From NCBI GenBank assembly GCA_903909905.1, contig CAIVXP010000293.1, forward strand, positions 1 to 5,700: DNA of 5,700 nt, in the 5' to 3' direction. Positions 1-4,818 of this stretch are shown here, in pieces; position 1 is the stretch's first letter, and every line of letters begins with the position of its first letter. The stretch comes from Akkermansiaceae bacterium. Its GTDB lineage: Bacteria; Verrucomicrobiota; Verrucomicrobiia; Verrucomicrobiales; Akkermansiaceae. The notes beneath the pieces were generated by a model. The model searched no databases. It saw nothing but the letters and a program-made list of their open reading frames with translations, and had not been told where the DNA came from. The position numbers were made by a program, and so were the translations under genes.

Positions 1-126
1 CTCGACCCACGCCCGGCCGTGCAATCCCACCAACAAGACCGCAGCTTCGGCGCAATGCTCTGCGGCAAAAATGTACGCTTCACGATCGAGAGTGGCATCT
101 GTCGCATTGTGGAGATTCAGCCATAG
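1..126 (+). CDS. C-terminal end of an unrecognised protein (5' end outside window)
   Basis: Frame 1 is open from the left edge to a TAG at 124-126 and gives 41 residues, ending GKNVRFTIESGICRIVEIQP. Support for a real gene: most codons end in C or G, as in dapF and dapA, and the stop falls just before the converging cyclotransferase gene, leaving no wasted space. The alternating hydrophobic/polar residues near the end look like a terminal beta-strand pair, as in many beta-sandwich enzymes, but I do not recognise the family and assign no function. The stop codon is part of the first CCATAGGTC repeat unit. The alternative is a minus-strand reading starting near 105 and running off the left edge; its codon choice fits the neighbours less well. 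With only 41 residues visible, confidence is moderate to low. Confidence 0.45.
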   Translation, partial: LDPRPAVQSHQQDRSFGAMLCGKNVRFTIESGICRIVEIQP

Positions 127-146
127 GTCCCATAGGTCCTATACCT
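121..146. repeat. CCATAGGTC tandem repeat with internal palindrome between convergent genes
   Basis: Two perfect 9-bp copies of CCATAGGTC lie at 121-129 and 130-138 and are followed by CTATACCT. ATAGG (132-136), T137 and CCTAT (138-142) form an 11-bp palindrome, and AGGT (134-137) can pair with ACCT (143-146). The plus-strand gene on the left stops at TAG within the first unit (124-126). The minus-strand cyclotransferase stops at TAG read from 141-139. The block therefore separates two converging genes and provides both stop codons. It lacks a strong stem or U-run, so it is not a standard intrinsic terminator. It could be one copy of a dispersed intergenic repeat. Confidence 0.6.
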
Positions 147-519
147 CCCCGAGCCAATCGCCACCAACAATCCGCTGCGACTCACTCGTCTCTCCAAGCC
201 ACACCCAGATCCAAGCCTGCTGCTTCAATACCGCACCAGTCTCCTCTCTCACCTCGACCGCAATCTTCACCCTGCGGTATTCACCGCCTTCAAACTCATC
301 GAGCGCGGCAATCGTCTCGGCATTAGCCATGAAAAATTCCCCGACCACCGGTCCGGCATTTTCATCGGCCACGAAGCCCGGATACCAATCGATGCGATAA
401 AGCCTCCCGCGCACTTTTCCCTCCGCCACAAAGCGCGAATCAGCCATGCGGAAATCATTCGATCCACCGCGTCGCAGCGTGCCGTAAACGAAAACCATTT
501 CGCACTTTTCGTCGCTCAC
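139..519 (-). CDS. Gamma-glutamylcyclotransferase-like (GGCT/AIG2) family protein
   Basis: A small cytoplasmic protein of 126 residues, the usual size for the GGCT/AIG2-like fold. Members with proven activity release 5-oxoproline from gamma-glutamyl amines or peptides; many bacterial members (YtfP/YkqA types) have no settled substrate. Visible marks are the family-defining loop VFVYGTLRRGG (about residues 9-19), which binds the gamma-glutamyl group, YPGFV (46-50), and LDEFEGGEYRR (73-83), where E77 sits at the position of the general acid/base glutamate. The start taken is GTG at 519-517, which overlaps the obg stop as GTGA. The ATG at 498-496 (residue 8), directly before the conserved core, is a real alternative. 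The overlap implies translation by ribosomes finishing obg. Family assignment is firm; substrate and pathway cannot be read from sequence. Confidence 0.85.
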   Translation of the reverse strand: MSDEKCEMVFVYGTLRRGGSNDFRMADSRFVAEGKVRGRLYRIDWYPGFVADENAGPVVGEFFMANAETIAALDEFEGGEYRRVKIAVEVREETGAVLKQQAWIWVWLGETSESQRIVGGDWLGEV

Positions 520-1571
520 TTCTCGTTCGGATGAGTGGCAACTTCGCTGTCGAGCATCCGGCGCAAGTCATCCATGCCTTCACCGCTCTCGGCGGAGATT
601 GGAATAATCTCAACCTTCGGGAAGCGCTGACGAAAATTCGCCAGGTGCTCGGCGGCGCCTTCGAGGTCCATCTTGTTGGCAACGACCTTCCACGGGAAGC
701 GCGCAAGCTCTTCGTCATACTCGCGAATCTCGCGGCGCAAAATTTCCAAATCCGAAACCGGATCACGCGCCTCACTTCCGGCCATGTCGACGACGAAAAG
801 CAGCATGCGGCAGCGCGTGATGTGACGCAAAAACTCATGACCCAGCCCGCGATTTTCGTGAGCCCCTTCGATCAAGCCCGGAATGTCGGCAATCGTGCAG
901 CGACGATAGCCAGGAAACTCGAGCACACCGACCACCGGCTGCAGCGTGGTGAAAGGATACGATGCGACCTTCGGCTTCGCGGCGGAAAGTTTCCCCAGCA
1001 AAGTCGACTTGCCCGCATTCGGAAATCCCACAAGCCCGACATCGGCAATGCGACGCAGCTCGAGATAAAAAACTCCAAGATCACCCGGCGTACCGAGCGT
1101 GCATTCGACTGGCGCACGATTTGTCGGCGTGCGGAAATGCCAGTTGCCCTTGCCCGGCTCGCCACCCTTGCAGAGCACAAATTCCTGACCGTTGTCCGTG
1201 AGGTCTGCGATCGGCTCAAGGTCGATGCCTTCATCGCCACGCTCCATTTCAGCAGCCTCCTGCACGGTCGCCGCATTCGCGCGATAGACCACCGTGCCCG
1301 GCGGCACCCGACCAATGACCACTTTGCCGCCCTTGCCAGTCTTGCGCGTGCCGCCACCATTCTTGCCGTTTTCGGCAATGAGCTTGGGATCGAAATGATA
1401 CTGACGAAGATTGTCTGTCGAGGGGTCGACCACCAACACGACACTGCCCCCCGCGCCACCATCGCCACCATCCGGACCCCCACGCGGCACAAATTTCTCC
1501 CGACGCCAGGAAACAATCCCGTCGCCACCATCGCCGGCCTTCGCGAAGATCCGAATGTGATCAATGAACAT
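516..1571 (-). CDS. obg: Obg/CgtA family GTPase (ribosome assembly)
   Basis: An essential-type GTPase that binds the 50S subunit and couples ribosome maturation to GTP and (p)ppGpp levels; cytoplasmic. The 351 residues show the N-terminal glycine-rich Obg fold (about 1-160, with GDGGDG and GGPDGGDGGAGG stretches) followed by the G domain: G1 GFPNAGKST (182-190), G2 around PFTTL (206-210), G3 DIPG (229-232), G4 NKMD (299-302), G5 SAE (326-328). The protein ends soon after G5, so the optional C-terminal OCT domain or acidic tail seen in some homologues is absent; this is a normal variant. The ATG at 1571-1569 is chosen because MFIDHIRIFAKAGDGG matches the family start and an AGGTGA Shine-Dalgarno lies nine bases before it. 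It is divergent from dapF and overlaps the following cyclotransferase gene by four bases. Identification is secure. Confidence 0.97.
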   Translation of the reverse strand: MFIDHIRIFAKAGDGGDGIVSWRREKFVPRGGPDGGDGGAGGSVVLVVDPSTDNLRQYHFDPKLIAENGKNGGGTRKTGKGGKVVIGRVPPGTVVYRANAATVQEAAEMERGDEGIDLEPIADLTDNGQEFVLCKGGEPGKGNWHFRTPTNRAPVECTLGTPGDLGVFYLELRRIADVGLVGFPNAGKSTLLGKLSAAKPKVASYPFTTLQPVVGVLEFPGYRRCTIADIPGLIEGAHENRGLGHEFLRHITRCRMLLFVVDMAGSEARDPVSDLEILRREIREYDEELARFPWKVVANKMDLEGAAEHLANFRQRFPKVEIIPISAESGEGMDDLRRMLDSEVATHPNEK

Positions 1572-1683
1572 TACTTACCATCACCTGCCGCCCGCCCGCG
1601 GTCAACGGCAATGCATCGCGACTCTTGCATCCGCTCACCCGTCAGGCTAATGCTCCCCACGAACTCCGCACTCCAACACCCCC
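1572..1683. promoter_or_regulatory. Divergent obg/dapF intergenic control region
   Basis: This 112-bp gap must hold the start signals of both divergent genes. For dapF, TTGCAT (1625-1630), a 17-bp spacer and TAATGC (1648-1653), or the overlapping GCTAAT (1646-1651), are possible but poor -35/-10 elements. For obg, a minus-strand TTGACC (1605-1600) is present, but a start site at normal spacing would fall at the obg ATG, downstream of its Shine-Dalgarno, so it is unlikely to serve obg. TGCATC occurs twice (1612-1617 and 1626-1631), 14 bp apart, between the two genes and could be a paired operator site. A GC-rich pyrimidine tract occupies 1584-1600. No convincing promoter can be fixed by eye. 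Confidence 0.4.
1581..1586 (-). promoter_or_regulatory. Shine-Dalgarno site of obg
   Basis: Read on the minus strand, AGGTGA lies nine bases upstream of the obg ATG. It matches six bases of the anti-SD complement GGAGGTGA. It supports the chosen start and is the only clear ribosome binding site in the window. Confidence 0.6.
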
Positions 1684-2505
1684 ATGCTGCTTCCCTTTTA
1701 CAAAATGAACGGTGCCGGTAATGACTTCATCGTCATCGACAACCGCGACCTCTCCATCAAGCTCGACGCACAAACGATCGAAGCCCTCTGCGACCGCCAT
1801 CGCGGCATCGGCGCCGACGGATTGCTCGCAGTCGAACCCGCGCAATACGGCGCGGACTACCGCTTCCGCTACTACAATGCCGATGGCGGCGAAGCCGAAA
1901 TGTGCGGCAATGGCGCTCGTTGCTTCGGCCGCTTCACCGCCCACCTCGGTGATGACATCGCCGATCGTGTCACCTTCGAAACGATCGCCGGCACGCTCGC
2001 CGCCGACATGGTTGGTGAAAATGTCCGCATCGCGATGTCCAAACCAAACGACCTGAAACTCAACACCCCCACCAAGGTCGCCGGACTCAACACCGCCATC
2101 CATTTCGTCAATACTGGCGTGCCGCACGCCGTAAGCTACCTGCCCGATGCCGATGCACTCGACGCGCTCGATGTCTTCACCATCGGTCGCACGATCCGCC
2201 GCCACGACGACTTCGCACCAGCCGGCACCAACGCGAATTTTGCCACCGTCCTCAGCCCCAGCCATATCCGCATCCGCACCTACGAGCGCGGCGTCGAGGA
2301 CGAGACCCTCGCCTGCGGCACCGGCATGGTCGCCTGCGCCCTCATCCACCACCTGCTCACCGACGCCCCCTCACCGATCAAGGTGGATGTCGCGGGCGGC
2401 GACACGCTCGAGATTGGCTTCGAAAAATCAGGCCCGCAAAGTTTCTCAAATGTCACGCTCACCGGCCCCGCCGACTTTGTTTTTGAAGGCGAAATCGAAA
2501 TTTGA
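1684..2505 (+). CDS. dapF: Diaminopimelate epimerase
   Basis: Interconverts LL- and meso-diaminopimelate, the last step before lysine and the source of the meso-DAP cross-linking residue of peptidoglycan; cofactor-free and cytoplasmic. The 273 residues match the usual family length. The two catalytic cysteines are visible in their motifs: C74 in EMCGNGARC (72-80) and C211 in LACGTG (209-214). Substrate-binding blocks are MNGAGNDFIVID (8-19), YYNADGGE (63-70), AGTNANF (180-186) and YERGVEDETLACGTG (200-214). The two homologous halves are both complete. The ATG at 1684 is required because the next Met (residue 8) is already inside the conserved MNGAGND motif. No Shine-Dalgarno precedes it; bases 1669-1683 contain no G. 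It is divergent from obg, with dapA 105 bp downstream. Identification is secure. Confidence 0.97.
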   Translation: MLLPFYKMNGAGNDFIVIDNRDLSIKLDAQTIEALCDRHRGIGADGLLAVEPAQYGADYRFRYYNADGGEAEMCGNGARCFGRFTAHLGDDIADRVTFETIAGTLAADMVGENVRIAMSKPNDLKLNTPTKVAGLNTAIHFVNTGVPHAVSYLPDADALDALDVFTIGRTIRRHDDFAPAGTNANFATVLSPSHIRIRTYERGVEDETLACGTGMVACALIHHLLTDAPSPIKVDVAGGDTLEIGFEKSGPQSFSNVTLTGPADFVFEGEIEI

Positions 2506-2523
2506 GAAACCCCTCACCGCCGC

Positions 2524-2551
2524 TCGCGCATCGCGAAAAAATGGATTTTTT
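2524..2551 (+). terminator. Possible weak terminator after dapF
   Basis: TCGCG (2524-2528), CAT, CGCGA (2532-2536) makes a five-pair GC hairpin. It is followed by an A6T...AT6 dyad (2536-2542 and 2545-2551) ending in a run of six T. The T-run begins about ten bases after the GC stem rather than directly after it, so this is not a textbook intrinsic terminator. Its position, 19 bases after the dapF stop and before a dapA promoter candidate, fits partial termination. Confidence 0.3.
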
Positions 2552-2573
2552 GCGTCCCCACGCGGATAGGGCT

Positions 2574-2601
2574 TTGACCTCCGCCGGGGATGGTTCATGG
2601 T
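2574..2601 (+). promoter_or_regulatory. Candidate dapA promoter
   Basis: TTGACC (2574-2579) agrees with the sigma-70 -35 consensus at five of six bases. CATGGT (2596-2601), 16 bases on, is a weak -10 (three of six). If used, transcription would begin near 2608-2611, at the preferred dapA ATG, giving a leaderless or nearly leaderless message. dapA could instead be read through from dapF. Confidence 0.3.
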
Positions 2602-2610
2602 CTGCCGGTC

Positions 2611-3495
2611 ATGCGTTTCTCCGGCACCCACACCGCCTTGATCACTCCGTTTCGCGACGGCTCCATTGATGTCCCCGCCTTCGAGGCCCTCATCGAACGG
2701 CAAATCGCCGCCGGCATCGACGGCATCGTGCCGGTCGGCACCACCGGCGAGTCACCAACCCTCGACACGAAGGAGCACCTCGAAACAATTCGCCTCGCCG
2801 TGAAGTTTGCCGCAGGCCGCTGCGAGGTGATCGCAGGCACCGGCGCCAATGCCACCAGCGAAGCCATCGAACTCACCAAGGAAGCGGAGAAAATTGGCGC
2901 CACCGGCTCGCTGCAAGTTTGCCCCTATTACAACAAGCCATCGCAGGAAGGCATCTACCAGCACTTCAAAACCATCGCGCGCGAAACGAGCCTGCCAATC
3001 ATGCTCTACAGCGTGCCCGGTCGCTCGGTCGTGGAAATCTCGCCCGAGACCACCGCGCGCCTCGCCGCCGATTGCCCGAATGTGGTCGCCATCAAGGAAG
3101 CCGGCGGATCGGTCGATCGCATCAATCAACTCGTCCAAGCGGTGCCGGAGAATTTCACCATCCTCAGCGGTGATGACCAACTCACGCTACCCTTCATCTC
3201 ATGCGGTGCCACCGGTCTGGTGTCGGTCGCCGCCAATATCATCCCCGATGTCATGGCTCGCCTCGTCCACGCCTGCCTCAACGGTTTCTACGACGAAGCA
3301 CTCGAGCTACAGAAAAAATACTACACGCTCATGCGCGGCCTGATGACACTCGACGTGAACCCGGTGCCGATCAAATCCGCCGTAGCCCTCCAAGGCCACT
3401 GCTCGCCCGACCTTCGCTTGCCACTCGCACCACTCACACCCGAGGCCTCGGCGAAACTCAGCAAGTTGCTTGAATCGTACAATCTCCTCCCCTGA
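2611..3495 (+). CDS. dapA: 4-hydroxy-tetrahydrodipicolinate synthase
   Basis: Condenses pyruvate with aspartate semialdehyde, the first committed step to diaminopimelate and lysine; a cytoplasmic TIM-barrel enzyme, usually tetrameric. From the ATG at 2611 it has 294 residues and its numbering runs almost with the E. coli enzyme: GTTGES (43-48) with T44/T45, Y106-Y107 in VCPYYNKPSQEG, Y133, R138, and Schiff-base K162 in AIKEAGG. Lysine-site positions S48, H56, N80, E84 and Y106 are kept. An upstream in-frame ATG at 2590 would add seven residues (MVHGLPV). I prefer 2611 because family members begin near F-x-G-x-x-T-A-L-I-T-P-F and because a promoter candidate overlaps the earlier start. Neither start has a good Shine-Dalgarno. 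dapF lies upstream and an aminotransferase gene 37 bp downstream. Identification is secure; the start is less so. Confidence 0.96.
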   Translation: MRFSGTHTALITPFRDGSIDVPAFEALIERQIAAGIDGIVPVGTTGESPTLDTKEHLETIRLAVKFAAGRCEVIAGTGANATSEAIELTKEAEKIGATGSLQVCPYYNKPSQEGIYQHFKTIARETSLPIMLYSVPGRSVVEISPETTARLAADCPNVVAIKEAGGSVDRINQLVQAVPENFTILSGDDQLTLPFISCGATGLVSVAANIIPDVMARLVHACLNGFYDEALELQKKYYTLMRGLMTLDVNPVPIKSAVALQGHCSPDLRLPLAPLTPEASAKLSKLLESYNLLP

Positions 3496-3532
3496 TTTTT
3501 CCTTACACACCAACCAACTCAATCACACTCCC

Positions 3533-4597
3533 ATGGCCAAACTCTTCATTCCCGGTCCCATCGATGTTTCCAAAGAAACCTTCGCCGCCATGAGCCAGCC
3601 GATGATCGGCCACCGCGGCGCCGAATTCGAGGCCCTCTACGCGTCGACCCAACCGGTGCTCAAACAACTCGCCGGCACCAGTCGCCCGTTTTTCCTTTCG
3701 ACTTCTTCCGCATGGGGCGTGATGGAAGCCGCACTGCGCAACCTCTGCGCGAAAAAAGTTCTCACGCTCTGCTGCGGCGCCTTCTCCGATAAGTGGTTCG
3801 ATGTCGCCAACAAGATGGGCATCCCCGCCGAAAAAATCCAAGTCGAGTGGGGCGAAGCAATCTCACCCGATGCGGTCCGCGCGAAACTTGAGGAAGGCGG
3901 ATTCGATCTCGTCACGCTCATTCACAACGAAACCTCCACCGGCGTGCTGAACGACCTCGCCAGCATCGCCAAAGTGGTGAAATCCTTCCCCGGCGTCCTG
4001 CTGGTGGTCGACTCGGTCTCGTCGTTTTCCGCCGTGCCGATCAACATGGACGCGCTCGGCATCGATGTCCTTCTCGCCGGTGTGCAAAAGGCCCTCGCCC
4101 TGCCACCAGGCCTCACGGTGTTCTCCTGCTCGGAGGCCGCTCTCGAACGCGCGAAAAGCATGCCCAACCGCGGCTACTATTTCGACTTCATCGAATTCGC
4201 GAAGAATGCCGAGAAAAACAATACGCCATCGACCCCTGCCATCTCGCTGATCTTTGGACTCCAACACATCCTCAGCGTGATCGAAAATGAAGGCATCGAA
4301 AAACGCTTCGCACGCCACAAGAAAAACAACGCGATGATCCACGAGTGGGCCGCACGCCACGACTTCAAGCACTTCGCTCCCGAAGGCAATCGCTCGGTAT
4401 CTCTTAGCTGCTTCCACACGCCACCCGGCTTCGACCAATCAGCCTTCATCAAGACCCTCAAGTCCAAGCACGGCTTCGTCATCAACGGCGGCTACGGCAA
4501 AATCAAAGGCCTCACCTTCCGCATCTCCAACATGGGCAACGAAACCCCCGAGACCATGCAGGAACTCATCGACGCCATGAACGATGTCCTAGGCTAA
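3533..4597 (+). CDS. Class V PLP-dependent aminotransferase (alanine/serine-glyoxylate type)
   Basis: A fold-type I, class V aminotransferase of 354 residues, resembling the alanine-glyoxylate/serine-pyruvate aminotransferase group; cytoplasmic, PLP-dependent, normally a dimer. Visible marks are the FIPGPIDVS start (5-13), GHRGAEF (26-32), STSSAWGVMEAA (56-67, PLP phosphate side), HNETSTG (131-137), D160 in VVDSVSS for the pyridine nitrogen, PLP lysine K186 in AGVQKALALPPG, and R330 in GLTFRISNMG for the substrate carboxylate. The ATG at 3533 is chosen over one at 3470, because the earlier start would overlap the dapA end and precede the conserved start by 21 unrelated residues. The 37-bp gap after dapA contains no G and no Shine-Dalgarno, but the closeness suggests co-transcription. 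It is not DapL, DapC/ArgD or SerC by its motifs. Amino donor and acceptor cannot be told by eye; glyoxylate, pyruvate, serine, alanine or phosphoserine metabolism are all possible. Confidence 0.9.
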   Translation: MAKLFIPGPIDVSKETFAAMSQPMIGHRGAEFEALYASTQPVLKQLAGTSRPFFLSTSSAWGVMEAALRNLCAKKVLTLCCGAFSDKWFDVANKMGIPAEKIQVEWGEAISPDAVRAKLEEGGFDLVTLIHNETSTGVLNDLASIAKVVKSFPGVLLVVDSVSSFSAVPINMDALGIDVLLAGVQKALALPPGLTVFSCSEAALERAKSMPNRGYYFDFIEFAKNAEKNNTPSTPAISLIFGLQHILSVIENEGIEKRFARHKKNNAMIHEWAARHDFKHFAPEGNRSVSLSCFHTPPGFDQSAFIKTLKSKHGFVINGGYGKIKGLTFRISNMGNETPETMQELIDAMNDVLG

Positions 4598-4632
4598 GCC
4601 TCCGTGGCGGTGGTTTCCAACCACCAAGCCTC
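4596..4632. repeat. Palindromic element flanked by 7-bp direct repeats
   Basis: GGTGGTT (4609-4615), loop TCC and AACCACC (4619-4625) form a perfect seven-pair hairpin. AAGCCTC occurs directly on both sides, at 4596-4602 and 4626-4632. The left copy contains the last two bases of the aminotransferase stop codon. No T-run follows on either strand, so a standard intrinsic terminator is unlikely, although a Rho-independent role with the pyrimidine tract 4629-4637 cannot be excluded. The arrangement resembles a REP-like palindrome or a very small insertion with target duplication. Confidence 0.5.
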
Positions 4633-4658
4633 TTCTTCAAAAACTCTCCCACCGTAAC

Positions 4659-4679
4659 GGACCTTTTGGAAAAAGGTCC
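4659..4679. terminator. Perfect 9-bp hairpin in the convergent gap, possible bidirectional terminator
   Basis: GGACCTTTT (4659-4667) and AAAAGGTCC (4671-4679) are exact reverse complements separated by GGA. The outer five pairs are GC-rich and the inner four are A/T. AACGG (4656-4660) can alternatively pair with CCGTT (4684-4688). It lies between two converging genes, 62 bases after the aminotransferase stop and 140 bases after the hrpA stop (read on the minus strand), where a shared terminator would be expected. It lacks a trailing T-run, so termination is inferred from position and stem only. Confidence 0.45.
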
Positions 4680-4700
4680 CTGCCCGTTCACACCTCCATC

Positions 4701-4730
4701 ATCTCTGCGTCCCTCAGCGACCTCTGCGGC
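4701..4730. repeat. Three imperfect 10-bp tandem units (CCTCTGCGNN type)
   Basis: ATCTCTGCGT, CCCTCAGCGA and CCTCTGCGGC follow one another with an exact 10-bp period. This looks like the CTCTGCG-type dispersed intergenic repeat that I remember from several bacterial phyla (its complement reads CGCAGAG in series). The link to that class is from memory; the periodicity is seen directly. No coding frame is supported across it. Confidence 0.5.
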
Positions 4731-4765
4731 TTTGACTCCGTTGCACTACGTCCATGCCAAGAGGC

Positions 4766-4788
4766 TTCGCTAATTATATGTTCGCTAA
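4766..4788. repeat. TTCGCTAA direct repeat around an AT-rich core
   Basis: TTCGCTAA occurs at 4766-4773 and 4781-4788, 15 bp apart, with TTATATG between. The core is markedly richer in A and T than the surrounding DNA. It lies 31 bp beyond the hrpA stop. No function is assigned; it could be a protein-binding pair or part of a dispersed repeat. Confidence 0.4.
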
Positions 4789-4818
4789 CGCTCACAGGGC
4801 ATTGCGGTAAAATCTTCC

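Noticed and set aside
1584..1601. G-quadruplex in the G-rich strand upstream of obg
   Set aside because: The minus strand has only two runs of three G; the other runs are two G, which is too little for a stable four-tetrad or three-tetrad structure.
1577..1605. TTGACC on the minus strand as an obg promoter
   Set aside because: At normal spacing the transcript would start at the obg ATG, which would cut off the good AGGTGA Shine-Dalgarno.
531..1721. 396-codon open frame on the plus strand opposite obg
   Set aside because: It lies almost wholly antisense to a clearly conserved obg and runs into dapF in another frame. The translation is rich in R, H and A with no domain, as expected from the complement of a C-ending-codon gene.
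1642..2352. 236-codon minus-strand open frame opposite dapF
   Set aside because: Antisense to intact dapF; the repetitive V/G/A/D composition reflects the complement of dapF codons and shows no family motif.
2590..2610. Earlier ATG for dapA adding MVHGLPV
   Set aside because: The extra residues do not fit the family start, there is no Shine-Dalgarno, and the promoter candidate overlaps it. It was not excluded outright, only judged less likely.
3863..4438. 191-codon minus-strand open frame opposite the aminotransferase
   Set aside because: Fully antisense to a gene with all PLP motifs; no start signal, domain or independent support.
4759..4800. Integron attC-like site (GTTAGCG with an AT-rich core)
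   Set aside because: GTTAGCG misses the GTTRRRY core by one base and there is no matching RYYYAAC partner at attC spacing; no integrase or cassette genes are seen.
4598..4818. Small gene or tRNA in the 221-bp gap
   Set aside because: No frame with neighbour-like codon use, no start signal, and no cloverleaf or CCA-ended structure; the gap is explained by repeats and hairpins.
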